Origin: Sipunculus nudus
Taxonomy: Eukaryota; Annelida; Sipuncula; Golfingiida; Sipunculidae
Direction of reading: 5' to 3'
DNA: 64,000 bases
Assembly (NCBI GenBank): GCA_026874595.1
Contig: CM049315.1
Location: forward strand, 6,130,664 to 6,194,663
A program made the translations under genes and the position numbers. The notes beneath the pieces are model-generated. The model saw only the letters and a program-made list of their open reading frames with translations, ran no database searches and was not told the DNA's origin. Positions 12,601 through 24,912 of this stretch are shown here, piece by piece (positions within the stretch are counted from its first letter, which is position 1; the number at the start of each line of letters is the position of its first letter).

Positions 12601-15600
12601 TAAAAAAAACATATACTCTGTCGGATGAGCGATGTTTCACTGTAATGAAGGAAGTTTGTATCATTAACATCAAAGCTTATAACCAAGATGGCTTCAAATA
12701 TGGAGCGGTCATGACTAACTGGAATGTACGTACATTATTATGCAGTACCATTTTAATGTTGCTGGAAATTAATAGTTAACCATAACTTGATATATGTAAA
12801 ACACATACGGCAGCCAGCAGAGTTAACTGGCAAGATTTTTCAAGAATTTTCAAGAATTTCATTACAGGTTTTCAATCTCTTTGAAAGAAAATACTTAAAA
12901 CAAATATTCAGAGATATTAGCATACACAATTTCCTATTTGTCCATTTATTTATCAAGTTTCTGAAAGTATTTATTTTTTAAATTTTATATTTTTCTCTTA
13001 TTTTTAGCGGAGGAAGGGACCTGAATTTGACCCAGGCTGATTTAGACAAATGGCTTCGGTATACAGATAGTAAAGGGTAAGTTCCACATTTTTCTATTGA
13101 TGTACTCAAATGTATGATTTTCATTGTATTATTGATGTTGTTAATTGTATAATTGTAATTATTCTTTTATGTACTTTAATATATAATTGTCATTATACTG
13201 TTGATAAACATGAAATTTATTGACCAAGTCATAATGCAAGTAGATACATGCTTCAAAACATTCTAATATATCACAAACAAATATACATTTTATGCCATCG
13301 ATGAAGGGGGGGGGGGGGTGGTCGACCTTAAAGAGGTACATGCCCCTTTACTAATTACAGTTCATTTATTAATCAGAGCAAACAGGAAATATTGTGCAGT
13401 AAACGGAAAATGTGCATGAATAGTAGAACGCCATGTATGACATTGAAATAATAATTCATATTTTGAGACATTTAATACTGTTTAAACCTTTTTCTTAACC
13501 ATACTTAAATGTATGTGTCATTATACTACTTATGTACTTACATCTGTGTCATTCTATTACTGATGTACTTCAGTGTATTAGTGACAATTACTACTTGTAA
13601 GGATGACATTTATTTCTGAGGTACTCACCTATATCAGTAACATAAACTGCAGATGTATTCACCTGTATGAGTAACATTTACTATTGAATGTGTTTACCTA
13701 TAGGAACATAGATATTACTTATCTGTAGGGATGACATTAACTGCTGATGTACTTACCTGTATGAGTGAAATTTAATAATGATGTATACTTACCTGTATCA
13801 GTTACATTTACTTTTGATGTACATGTTCTTACCTGTACAGGTGACATGTAAAGGTGTGGCTCAATTTCCACCTACACACGTACACATAACACAGCCATGT
13901 GTCAATATGAGTGATTGTTTTTAAATTTATTTGAGAGAAAAAAAATTATAATATGTTATGATAAAAAAAACAGTGTTTTAGATAAACGCCAATTTCAATG
14001 ATAAGCTATAACCGTGTTCGTTAAATTGCCTTTAATTGGTACAAATAACATTGTATAAATGTTTTGAATATCTAGGTATTTTGATATTATTTTAAGGTCT
14101 CATACATGCGCTGTAATTTTCATTTGATTTTCAACATATTTATAAAAAGTCAAAATATGTTCCTACAAGTAGTATGTATGTGGTCTCCGCAGCATCCCGC
14201 GAGTGGTGAACAGAATCAAGGGGCTATTACAAGAAGTGTTCAACCCCCCGCAGTACAAAGCATCTGGCGAGTCCTTCGAAGTTATGTTAACATGCGGCAG
14301 TCTGAACGCCTTCATGCAGGTATCCAACATTTGATGGACCTGAAAATGTTAGACTGAAGTCTATGAACCATTCAGCCGTCTTTATAATATATCTAGGTCT
14401 ATCACTGGTCACAGAGATGTTACCATGAACCGGAAATGTCAGTGTAATATTCTATCAAATTTTTCTGTTATCATTCAATAGACTGTCGTCTCTGAGGTCA
14501 TTTCCATTTATGATCATTATATTATATCATAAATATAATATTGTAATTATGCTATAGACATGTAATTATACACACACATTTGCCTTTGTGGAACACGAAA
14601 ATTAAGTAATAAATTCATATATAAAAGTTGGAACCACCTAGTTTCGAGAAACCATCAATTCTGTTTTCCTTTATTTTACCCGATTTTTTTTATATTTACC
14701 TGGAATTTCCTGGGAGGAGGGTAAGGGTATTGGTTTGATGTAAGTCTTTCATTATATCATAAGGCTTGAGACAGCCCTGCATGTTAAGGTCTTGGAATTA
14801 TAAACCTACCTTGGCCAAGGAGAGTCCCTCAAGGGGCCATGCCCCTACCCCCCCCCCCCCCCCCCCCCAATGATTTTAAAAACATGTTAATATCAGTCAT
14901 TTTTTACGTAAATTATACAAAGCAAGAGCTCTTGTGGAGTGTGTTGGCGTAATGGTTAGGGCGCTGGACTTGTGACCGATGGGTTGTGGATTCGCGTCCC
15001 GTTCTGACCGCCGTCTGCTCTAAGACTCCTAGGCAAAGTCTTTACCACAAGGGTGCGCTCTCTCAACCCAGGAGTGAATGGGTACTGGTCATGGGAGGAA
15101 GGCAATTGTAGAACGAATAAGCTTCTAGCGCCTGATATGGCAGCTTTGGTTGTGTGCTCCCCAGGGAGCCGAGAAAAGCTACAAGAATGTACAGGCCCGA
15201 AAGACCAGGAAGGCAAAGTGTAAAGTCGGATGAGATTGACATTGTCGGTGATATCTGACTATAAACCCCAACCTTTACCTTTAATAACGGCACGTCCCGT
15301 TCAGTAAATCGTGGCTACGCCCCTGAAATATATTTCTAAATAATTGTTAGCCCAAATGACGTGTACATATTTGGATTCTCTAAGTTTCATATCTTAGGTG
15401 AAGTTTTAGTCGTTGTTCTGAAGATTTGTTTTTAATTTAAAGCAAAATTTTCATTTTAATTAAACATGCGATATGTCTCACATCTGGCAATTACGATGCA
15501 TTAACAATAATATCACTAACACATAAATCTATCTCCAGGCGTTATTATTGTATATTTATCATAACAAATAGCTTCTTTGTTTATAATGGCCTGTAACTGC

Positions 15601-18600
15601 TTAATAACGTTAAATGTCGAATAAAGATTGAAACGTATTTTAGATTACAGATTTTAGATTACATATTTGTAGACATATACTAGTATGCAGAATTTGAGAG
15701 CTTTATTCCTTGTGGTTTCTGTTGGGAAAATCCTCTAAAGAGGATGTTATCACCTGGAATAATGTCTTAAGAAAATGGACAAAAACTGTTTGGGAAGTGT
15801 TATTTTGTCCAGCTTGCAAACTGAAATGTGAATTTTGTACAACTTGAACCCATTATATGATCTGATTTTCTTCCCTCCCTCTTGATTTACTCTTAACCAT
15901 TTAACATTGATTAAATAATTGACTTTAATGGTAAATGTCGAGTCATGCCTATGAGCGTAGGGAACGTCCACTGGTAATTATGTAACATGGTTACCCTGAC
16001 TTACACTGAATAGTATAAATAAACAGGCCCCGGTTATCAAGATAAGTAGTGCTCCAGCTCAGAAGGCTACTACTGCAGTTCACAAACGCAGCTGTCAAAC
16101 AAGTCTTGCTCCATCTGCCTGTCAGTGGGGACTGAAAAATGTGTTGGTTATCTCAACACAAATATGTGGTTCTAATCACACATCATGTATTGTATTTCGA
16201 CAAGTCATTTAATATGCTCCTTTTTCATTTTATGATTTTAGACGACATTCAAACCTTAAGTTCTCATTATGTTTTGTGTATGTTTAGACCATCGACACGA
16301 TCATGGACGTAGACAGAGATGCTGTTATCTATGAAGAGGCCACGTACGCTCCTGCGCATGTTGCGGTATGTCTTACCTTTTCGCCTGTACCATACATATT
16401 TATGGATTTACAACATTTCATGAATCGTCATGGTAACCGAGCGGAATATTGAAATAAAGGGGTATGTTTAAATATCTGCAACTGACTTAGGATAAAATTG
16501 AAATAATACGGACTTAAAAATCTAATAAATCTGTGAAAACAGTTTATACCTTATGTAACATTTGGAATGTCTTCACCATAACATCAAAATACCCATTGTG
16601 TTATTAGAATTTCATCATTGTTTTATGTTAGGAAACAAATGGTACATGTGACTTAATTTTCTTATGGCCGTGAACGCAGGCTGAAGTATATGGTCTCAAT
16701 GTGTTACAAATTGAGATGGATGATGAAGGAATGATCCCCTGTCGTCTGGACCAGGTCGTTTCTGATTGGACGAAAAAAACGGGGCGCGCGCCAAAACTAT
16801 TATACACTATACCCACAGGTCAGAATCCCACAGGGGTCAAAATGTCACCACAGAGGATTAAAGACATTTACCAGGTAAGGTAACCTATCTACCAAGGTAC
16901 TGTAAAATGGTAGATAAATCTGATAGTGCATTTTAGTCAGCAAACCACTTAGGCCTATGCACTTTGTTGGAATTTAACACCGCACGATCTGAACTGCAAG
17001 AGAGAGAACATAAATCTATCTCAAAGAGTATGCTAGTATGCTAATAAGCGGAAAATGTCTAAATTACCCTCTGGATGCGCCACTGAGTGATCGTACCACT
17101 TACATCAAAATAATGTACTTACCGTGCTTGAGTAAGCTTTCATTTGATATTACAATCGTATTGAATCCATGTGTCCGTCAGTGTATATATGTTACAGTCA
17201 CCGCCCCATCTTTTCCAGATCGCCAGGAAACATAACCTTCTAATATATGAAGACGATGCTTACTACTTTGTTTCACTGGAAAAGGACCAGGTAAAAATTA
17301 ATAATTATCAATATTATTATTAATATATCGCTACAACAAATCACTATAAGAAGGTATTTACAGCGAGTACTTTAAAGCAAACCAAAAGGTCAAAAAGTAG
17401 TCAACTTGGCAGAGAAAACATGTGGTCACCTGGTACCAGAATTAACAGATTTTCTTTGGCATCTGGACACAACTTCAGTCGAATTTATTCTAATCACACG
17501 TTTAATTTCTGTTTTTACGGTCAGATTTGATTTTATTATTCGTTTATTTCTTTCCATAGGATAATCCGACGACCTTCTTCTCTCTGGATGTAGACGGCCG
17601 GGTCCTTCGCGCTGACACGTTTTCCAAAATCATAGCACCGGGGTGAGGAACCAGTGTATCCTGTATAACTGTCATTTATAAATCTTATTGTATAAGGCAG
17701 GGGGCTATATCTTCTGAGTTGTTTAAAACCACCAACAGAGGAGGTATACTCATTCGTTGTTTATATCCCGAGGGCGTCATCTTACAAAATTACTGTGGCA
17801 AATTTAACACCCGGCAATCGTTATTACAAGTGAATTGTGACCGGCTTGAGTGCAGGTTATTAATTTGTTATGGTTAATATATGGTTCATTATGATATGAA
17901 TCCATTACCGTCATAACCAAGAGCTTTTTGTTAGTATTGTTTCATATTTTAATACATTCATAATCATCTTTGATTAAACTCAGTCTCACTGACTTCTGCG
18001 TGTTCGCACAAGTTGTGAATGTTATGGCGAATATGGCTTTATCTAGATTTGACCTTTATGTATGCTATGTAATTTTTATGACCTCACATGTATCACCAAA
18101 TGAAAGGATATCGAAACGTTAATCAGGAATGACATCTTAAATGTGATTCTATGTCCATTTATAACAAATATGCCATAATATGGCGAGTTTTAGAACCATA
18201 ATTGAGGTTGATCTTATTCTTAATACATGACATGAAATTTTCATGACCCTCGAAATATCTCAAAATAACAGGCATCCTAAAGTTAGCTAGAAAGGATACT
18301 TTAAGTGTGTTTCTTTGTTACTCATTTATGAAATTATGGTTTTTTTGTATTTCACCCGTTATAATAGCGGACATCTTATATTTTGGTTTAATATTACAAA
18401 TTGAATCGGGTTGAATCGGGTGGGGTTTATTCGTGATTTTATACACTTCCATTAAATCTATTTCAGTTAAGACACCTTTGATAACCTTTTCGTCAATTTG
18501 GACAAAAATGGTTCATTGGTTGGACTTAATGTCTTTTCTGCAATCATACTATGTTGACGCCGATTTGTCTCACGTTTTTACCAGAATTAGCTGACATAAC

Positions 18601-21600
18601 CTGAACTAAGCCGAGCGCATATCAGGCCGATCTTTGTCATGCTACATTAATCGGCACAGGAACATATAACTGGGGCCAAATAAATCATATTTGCCCAACG
18701 TTTCGTTTAAAAAATCTCGAATATCGTTATTGTTCATTGCCAGATCATCCGATCTGACGTAGCTACTGAGCTCCACGTCTGCCATGACCATAAAGACGAC
18801 AGAAAGTTGACTGATATATGTTTCTGGTGTTCACATAATGCCTAATAATTTGTCGAAATCTCGTTAAATTGACATGGCAAAGAATTGCCCGAGACTGATT
18901 CTGTTGCCCGACAAGGTGAACTATTATCCCTACAATAAATTAATCCGAGATTTTTCTCGTACTTCAAATTCGGCTTAATATACGCCCTGCTTTACGACTT
19001 AATTTTAAGCGTTGTCCCGCTGTCTGTTATTGTTACAGACTCCGACTTGGCAGCCTGGCTGGTCACAAGCCGCTGATGGACAAGATTTCCTGTCACCAGA
19101 TGACCACGGTACAGTTTCCTTGCGCCATAGCTCAGGTACGGAACTAAAGGAGTGTGATAAATACTTGAGGAAGCATTCCTGGTAAAACCCTGTAATTAAT
19201 ATAAATACATAAGTTGTATTTAACATAAGTGAATTCAGTTAAGACTCCATAAAGACTTCACTTTAAACGTGATCAGTGGTCTTTCTGATTGTATGCATAT
19301 TGTGAAAGGTTTCATTCATTTTTTATAAGATATCTTAATCATATTTTTATTATATTACACCCAGAAGTTAAGTAACCAAGCAACTCTGAATCCTTTTACA
19401 AATGCTTACCAATGGACCGGCAGTATGATAATTTTCGGCATATTTCGGACAGATTTTTCGGTCATATTTGTATTTTAAACCTAAAATTATGTGTTGATTT
19501 ATTTTATATGTACGAGAAATCCTACGGTGTATCACATATTCGCGTTTCATTCTAAAACTGGCTCCAGATGTCGCCGCAAACAACTGTTGATCCCCTCTAA
19601 CATTTACAAATGGGCCAAACCTATCAATGTTTTATTTAGGCCTATCAAATTTCTCCTATCACCAGCCTGCTGTATCAAATGTATAAACCCTTAAATATAA
19701 ATGCCTGAAATCTTCTTTGGCCCTGAACTCATCGCAGCATCGGCCAAAAATAACTGACCAGACCCAGAAATAGGTCATTCTAACTGTCAGTGGTTCCGGG
19801 TCTCAATGACAAGTTGTGTTCTCTTTTCAGTTGATCGTATACGGTATACTTAACCAGTGGGGCACAAAAGGATTCCTGGGATTTGCTCAAAGGTACATGT
19901 GTTACTGCGGAATATATTTCTAAAAAAAAGTCGGCTATATTTCATCATCAACAAGTACAACATTTATCTAAAGTAATTACACTTTCTCGAAATATACTTT
20001 TAACGGTTTAGGTAAAGATCGAGATAATCGAATTTATGACAAGTGTGATTGCCGATCAAGTTACAGGTATCATTCGATAAAAAGTGAAATAACCGTTTGG
20101 GTTATTAACGAAATAACCGATCAATTTTAATGTAAGATAACCGTTATGTTAACAAATTAACCAAACAAAAATCAAGAGAAAATTTCAATTTAGCATTAAA
20201 TACGACACTTTAAATAACTTCGAATTTCTGTTTTCCTAACGCTAAACCTTCCTTTTTCTTCTCATTTCAACTTCAAAACTGAAACTTTTATATAACTTTA
20301 ATGTATTATAATGAATGGATAGGTATTTGAAGTATCATTTAACATACACTGCATGAGGGTGAATGTCTTTTGGCAGAGTGTCACAACAATATCAACAAAA
20401 ACGGGAGTTTGCTATAAAAACGGCCGAAAAAATGCTGAAAGGTAATGATTACGTGCCTCGTGAAATTACAAAAAAAAAATAATCATTAAGCGTTTTATAT
20501 AGAAAGGAACTATGCTTGTCTTGTTTTTTCGCAACTGGTCCTTCATTTCACAAGCCTTTTATATTAAGCCTGTGAAAAAATATATGTTGTGGTAAAATCA
20601 GCTGCTTTATAAATGTAGAGTTATAAATTGTTAACCTTTTCTGCCAGTGCATCAGTAAGCAGATTTTAATCTTAGTGGTAATTTGGAAATCAGTTATGTT
20701 CTTCCTTTTGTTTTATAGCTCAGTTTATATGAGCTGTAAATATTGCTGCAGTGACTATATTTCGTTTGATTTTTTAAAAAAAGAGGATTGGAAGTATCAA
20801 GTGCACCGAGGCAATTTGACAATTTCGCGTTTATTCAAACTGCCATTGGTGTTAACAGTTTACACATACACATATACCAATATATGATAGGTTTGGCTGA
20901 GTGGACGATGCCTCGGGGCGGAATGTTCATTTGGATCCGCCTGAAGGGAATAAACGACACCTTTGCTCTGTGTGAGCAACTCGCCAGAGATCACCACGTG
21001 TGTACACTGTAGCACCTCTTGTACAATATACAGAAAACTTATCTACGATAAAAAAATTTCTGATATATAAAACAAACTTTTTATGCAATATCCTCTTGTT
21101 CTGTACCTTCTCTTCTCAACACGTACCATTTTTTACACCACCTCCAAAAACAAGTTCAGATAATCATAAAATGTGGATTATTTCTCAGGTAAAAGTGAGA
21201 AATTCGAGTAAATAAAAAAGTAAAATAACAGAATCATTAACAGATAGATAAATGCTCAGTGCGATTTTTTTCTAAAGGAGAGTGCGACAACAGATACGTA
21301 TGAAATGAGATAACCGAAAAAATGGCAAGTGAGATAACCGACCAATAACAAGTAAGACAACCGATATAAAACGAGTCAGATAACTGATAAGTAAGAAATG
21401 GGATAACCAACAAGGTATTTAACGAGATAAAGTATCAGGTAAAAAGATCTAGAGTAAAATAATTGTTTTGTAGCTGATGATATACCCTGGCAGTGAAAGC
21501 GTTGGTAAGGAGCGATGTTCGTACATCCGGGTTTCCTACGCCGAGGTCCTTCCACACAAATTTGAGGATGTAAGACTTCTTTTTCAAAATTTTACAATTT

Positions 21601-22433
21601 TATAACCTCAAATAATCACATCAAATATAAATACTGTTAATTCAGTTAACAATAGTTAATTTGTCTATTTAGCTACTCACCGGTGAATGGTCATGGGTGT
21701 ATTCGTGCGTAGATGTGTGTAGTCGTGCGACCACATTGATACCCCAGTTAGGATCGTCATGTCCTGTGTTCGTGTGTACCCGGTCTCATAGTTAACCAGC
21801 CCGATTCATAAAGCCAGCCCCTATTACCATTTAATGACCACAAAGTGGAAGAGAATCATACATATAAATATATTATGATCATCCAGATTACCTCAAGAAT
21901 CTGTCGGATTGTTAATTGGATGTAACCCCTCAACAAAATTTCATCACATTCTGTTGAGGACTATGCTAAAGTTGCTAACAGGCAGACCAAGTGAAACTAT
22001 AATAACTCGCCATCTGGCGGGAGACATGCTAACCATCTGGCACATGTTGTTTGGTTTGGCATGTGGGTTCACAAAGTTGGCTGAGAAAGGTGGCATATGA
22101 TTAACCAGGTAAGAGAAAGCAGGGGTGCTAAGTGAAAAGTAGGATGGAGCTGATAGTATCTGTAATTAAACAATTACAATTCTTAAAGACAATACCTTTA
22201 TTCTCTATCATCAAAACACAATTATTAATGAATTTGGTCACTTTAAAATATAGATTATAGATTTTCAAAACTTTATAAATTGACGGAGCAAAATTCTCTT
22301 GGATTGTGTTATGCTGACATTTGTTTCTAAAGCTAATTTTCATTTTTCATTTTTACCATATATATCTTTTCTTTCACAGGGTCTTCGAATTTTGAGCGAG
22401 GTTTTGAGAGGGAAGCAAGAAAACGGAATCTGA
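9593..22433 (+). CDS. AADAT: Kynurenine / alpha-aminoadipate aminotransferase (AADAT, KAT II-type), 14 exons
   Basis: Coding exons: 9593-9659, 12377-12479, 13008-13076, 14193-14319, 16288-16365, 16680-16874, 17219-17290, 17560-17642, 19039-19135, 19831-19892, 20377-20441, 20891-20997, 21474-21569, 22380-22433. All junctions are GT/AG and phase-consistent. They join into 1275 nt, 424 residues plus TGA, against about 425 for vertebrate KAT II. The family is a fold-type I PLP enzyme that transaminates 2-aminoadipate and kynurenine with 2-oxoglutarate, in lysine and tryptophan breakdown, often mitochondrial. Visible active-site residues: Arg20 (YRQL), Tyr142, Asn197 in NPTG, Asp225 and Tyr228 in EDDAYYF, the PLP lysine Lys260 in TFSKI, Arg267 in LRLG, and the substrate carboxylate arginine Arg394 in YIRVSY. 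Odd: the usual GGLPNP motif near residue 40 reads MVGSPMMES, and the phosphate-loop Ser-Gln appears as Ser-Leu (116-117). It may be a diverged paralogue, so activity and substrate are inferred. The start ATG matches the family N terminus (MNY). Confidence 0.92.
11112..12066. repeat. 43-bp minisatellite, about 22 copies, in AADAT intron 1
   Basis: The unit is GTGACGGGTGTATGAGCTTG followed by AGGAAAGCTCTGATAACGCC and TCT. Each unit holds a 6-bp inverted repeat, GAGCTT and AAGCTC around GAGGA. Copies are well conserved with scattered substitutions. The open frames on the minus strand (repeats of SYTRHRGVIRAF) only reflect the 43-bp periodicity. Confidence 0.9.
12377..12479 (+). CDS. AADAT: AADAT exon 2
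   Basis: Acceptor CTTTCAG|CC, donor GA|GTAAGT. The junction with exon 1 restores a Thr codon. It encodes residues 23-56, including the divergent MVGSPMMES stretch where GGLPNP is expected. Confidence 0.85.
13008..13076 (+). CDS. AADAT: AADAT exon 3
   Basis: Acceptor TTTTTAG|C, donor GG|GTAAGT. It encodes GGRDLNLTQADLDKWLRYTD, then SK and part of a glycine codon. Confidence 0.88.
13500..13855. repeat. Degenerate minisatellite of about 38-40 bp in AADAT intron 3
   Basis: About nine imperfect repeats of the order TACTGATGTACTTACCTGTA, then TGAGTGACATTTA. A related fragment lies near 13095-13150. Confidence 0.65.
14193..14319 (+). CDS. AADAT: AADAT exon 4
   Basis: Acceptor CTCCGCAG|C, donor CAG|GTATCC. 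It encodes IPRVVNRIKGLLQEVFNPP and then the LTCGSLNAFMQ segment, matching the family TSGSQQG cofactor loop with Leu in place of the first Gln. Confidence 0.9.
14935..15290 (+). mobile_element. tRNA-derived SINE in AADAT intron 4
   Basis: The head has an A-box-like phrase, TGGCGTAATGGTTAGG, and a B-box-like phrase, GGATTCGCGTCCC, at tRNA-like spacing. A body follows with AACCCAGGAGTGAATGGGTA and GCTCCCCAGGGAGC, and it ends near CTTTACCTTTAATAA. It lacks a tRNA acceptor stem, so it is a SINE and not a tRNA gene. I cannot name the family. Confidence 0.65.
16288..16365 (+). CDS. AADAT: AADAT exon 5
   Basis: Acceptor TGTTTAG|ACC, donor GCG|GTATGT, phase 0 at both ends. It encodes TIDTIMDVDRDAVIYEEATY and then APAHVA. 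Tyr142 corresponds to the cofactor-stacking tyrosine of KAT II. Confidence 0.9.
16680..16874 (+). CDS. AADAT: AADAT exon 6
   Basis: Acceptor GAACGCAG|GCT, donor CAG|GTAAGG, 65 codons in phase 0. It encodes the segment ending LLYTIPTGQNPTGVKMS and then PQRIKDIYQ. Asn197 of NPTG hydrogen-bonds the PLP ring oxygen in the family. Confidence 0.95.
17219..17290 (+). CDS. AADAT: AADAT exon 7
   Basis: Acceptor TTTTCCAG|ATC, donor CAG|GTAAAA, 24 codons. It carries EDDAYYF, in which the first Asp pairs with the pyridine nitrogen of PLP. Confidence 0.94.
17560..17642 (+). CDS. AADAT: AADAT exon 8
   Basis: Acceptor TTCCATAG|GAT, donor GG|GTGAGG. It encodes SLDVDGRVLRADTFSKIIAP with the Schiff-base lysine (Lys260). 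Confidence 0.95.
17643..19038. other. AADAT intron 8
   Basis: 1.4 kb of AT-rich intron. I see no repeat, RNA or nested gene that I can support. Confidence 0.6.
19039..19135 (+). CDS. AADAT: AADAT exon 9
   Basis: Acceptor TGTTACAG|A completes the glycine split from exon 8; donor CAG|GTACGG. It encodes LRLGSLAGHKPLMDKISCHQ and then MTTVQFPCAIAQ. Confidence 0.94.
19831..19892 (+). CDS. AADAT: AADAT exon 10
   Basis: Acceptor CTTTTCAG|TTG, donor AG|GTACAT. It encodes LIVYGILNQWGTKGFLGFAQ, matching the family segment after the second PLP-binding strand. Confidence 0.92.
20377..20441 (+). CDS. AADAT: AADAT exon 11
   Basis: Acceptor TTGGCAG|A completes Arg; donor G|GTAATG. It encodes VSQQYQQKREFAIKTAEKML and then K, an amphipathic helix matching the family's small C-terminal domain. 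Confidence 0.9.
20891..20997 (+). CDS. AADAT: AADAT exon 12
   Basis: Acceptor ATGATAG|GT completes Gly; donor CAC|GTGTGT. It encodes GLAEWTMPRGGMFIWIRLKG and then INDTFALCEQLARDHH, close to vertebrate GLAEW...GMFLWI. The GTGTGT donor is the weakest of the gene. Confidence 0.88.
21474..21569 (+). CDS. AADAT: AADAT exon 13
   Basis: Acceptor TTTTGTAG|CTG, donor GAT|GTAAGA, 32 codons in phase 0. It carries Arg394 in SYIRVSY, the arginine that binds the substrate alpha-carboxylate. Confidence 0.94.
22380..22433 (+). CDS. AADAT: AADAT exon 14 (last coding exon)
   Basis: Acceptor CTTTCACAG|GGT follows a pyrimidine tract. It encodes GLRILSEVLRGKQENGI and TGA, giving a total length within one residue of the vertebrate enzyme. 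Confidence 0.88.
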   Translation, partial: GLRILSEVLRGKQENGI

Positions 22434-22570
22434 AGAAAATTGTTTATTTAGGAAAGTGCAAAACTGAAACTGAAAAATGTGAAATGAAATTGAAAAAAAT
22501 AGTAATCCGATTAATCTGATATTAAGTATGACTTGAAAACAACTTTTGTATATCTGGATCATACTGAATC

Positions 22571-22576
22571 AATAAA
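22571..22576 (+). terminator. Poly(A) signal of AADAT
   Basis: AATAAA, 138 bases after the TGA, followed within 25 bases by a TTTCTTTCC stretch. Confidence 0.7.
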
Positions 22577-24912
22577 CAGTCATAACAACTGCACTTTCTT
22601 TCCGTTCATATATTTTTGCACTGTGTATGGTCATCAGGTTTTACAATTTAAAAAAAATGCTTGTTTGGACCTGAAACAAGCCAAAGTAGATTGGTTAGGG
22701 AAGATATGTTAAACAATAACTGGTACGGGATGATCGTCGGTAAGGTAAAGAAAATCTCTCCTGTCCTATTATGTTTTGTTATAATGGCTAACGTCTGAAT
22801 GGATCTACACTGTGCAATGGCTTTACGGCCAGACTCTCACCACAAATAGATTCGTGCCTTGACACTTCCCAATGTCTTTTATTTCCTTGATTTATTAAAC
22901 CCTGGCTGTTCATTTCCTCGCAACCATTCAATTGGTTTTCTTCGGCACTGATGTCGGTGCGGAATAAAACCCGGATATAATGTGGATCGGATTTGCTGAT
23001 TCAGAACCGCACTGTATTGCTGAATGAGGATGGAAATATTTTAAGTTTCCATATTATCTCGGTGTATTGTTGAATCCATCTGCATTTCTGACCGCATGAA
23101 TACAAGCATGTATCGCAGGGGTTACTGGACGAGAGGCAAACTATGTTAACACTTTAATAGTATGTGAGCTCACATGTTTTCTTTTGTGTTAATTCCTCAA
23201 TCTTCAACTCTTGGATTAATGTTAAGATTTCCGGCTGTTCACCATGTTATTAATGGAATAGAATGGATGGACGTCGCAGTGCATTCGCCGTATGACTTGT
23301 GTCACGAATCAAGTGAGCATACCAATCAAAAATGAATGCCTACTGAGTCGTTTATTCAGGTCTTATTTACTCCCTAACGTTACAAATCGATCTGGAGAGC
23401 TCATCCGTAACGACAACCAAGCAATCCCTGCAGCTGTAAGGCGCCAAGTCAAGTTTACAGCCATTGCAGCTGCGATCGATGAGATTAATTTAAAACTGAA
23501 TAGGTAAAACTTTACAATACAGCTGCTTTAAACTTCATATAAATATGGTAAAGGGGGGCAAATATCAAGTTAATTTCAAGACTGTGCCTATTTTTTGTTG
23601 AATATTATTACATAGAATTGTCATATAGTGATTAAAAAGTTTTGCATGACATATCTAGTATAGTAGATGGTCCGAGTGGCCTGTAGAAAATCTGCTCTGT
23701 GATTGCAAAACCCTATCTGGACAGGCACGTCAATGAAGATATAAAAAAGGTAAAACACTGTAATATTATATCATAAAAAGGTAAAATACTGTGATATTAT
23801 ATCATAAAAAAGGTAAAACACTGTGATATTATATTAAAAAAAGGTAAAACACTGTGATATTATATTAAAAAAGGTAAAACACTGTGATATTATATTACAC
23901 CAAGAGGATTTATGCCGCAGCCTAAAGAAAAAAGGAAAATAACTAACAATGTATACATTGATGGACATTTCTGTAACTGAAATGCATTTATTTATATTCC
24001 CCCTCCCGTTTACCATGAAGCATAATGTTAGGCACTATAATTCTGTTACCATCTTATCATAACGTGAAAAAATAAAGACATATGCCAATTCTGATTATGA
24101 CTAAATTTTAATTATTGAAGTTTTAAGGTCAAGGGAATGATGCAGGATTTTTATTTGCTTCGCAGGACTAGTTTCTAAAAAAAAACCCTCATTAAAGGAT
24201 TTTAATGATCCTGCGGTGGATTTCCCTTCAAAACTGGAACGAACCTCGCATGTATATATGTCAAATTTTGCTTCTGCTCATCCTCTTGTGGTCTAGATGT
24301 AAATGTCAGTTTGTATCCATAACTATAAATCTTCATTCAAAGGAACACAAGCCTCCGCCATGTGGACATTCACTTAATCGGCCCATATTCTCAGGTTAAT
24401 TCGTGCACACGTGACTAAACATTAATTGATGACGTTCCTGATTCCTTGTCATCTTTTGGATCCACACCAAAATCTAATCGATTCTCCCTTGGATCATTCC
24501 GGAAATGCCTTGAAATTTCATAAGATTCCGTTCATGATTCATTATGTTGTGGACAAACACACACACAAACAGGAATGACCGCATACCCCTCCTGGTGGAG
24601 GCAATTACCAAGTTCTGTTTTCTTTTTTTGGTATCACCTGGGGGGGGGGTCGGGTCTAGTACAGGAGCTCTGCGAATGCATGTAACTCAGGGTGAGTCTT
24701 TTTAAATAATTTCATTATTACGGAATGTGATAAGATATCCACATTCATGTCTACAGTAATTATAGGTCTAGCACGAGTATCAGCTGGAGGGGACATGTAT
24801 ATAGAGTCCGAGTAAAAGTGTTAATCATAACAAAGCACCACGGATCATATCCTTACACTTGTATATTCCTCATTTGTGTACCTGTCTGTTTCGCCAGTCC
24901 ATGTAGCGCCTT
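22577..24912. other. Intergenic sequence downstream of AADAT
   Basis: No gene recognised. A short open stretch at 23292-23504 ends in a donor-like AG|GTAAAA but has no family resemblance that I recognise. A short tandem repeat lies inside (listed separately). Confidence 0.45.
23742..23896. repeat. Short minisatellite, about 31-bp unit, 5 copies
   Basis: Repeats of AAAGGTAAAACACTGTGATA followed by TTATATTAAAA. Confidence 0.85.

Noticed and set aside
14935-15010. Possible tRNA gene (A and B boxes visible)
   Set aside because: Acceptor and anticodon stems do not pair and a SINE body follows directly.
23292-23507. 71-codon frame ending in a donor-like AG|GTAAAA
   Set aside because: No matching acceptor exon or family similarity; a single donor match is common by chance.
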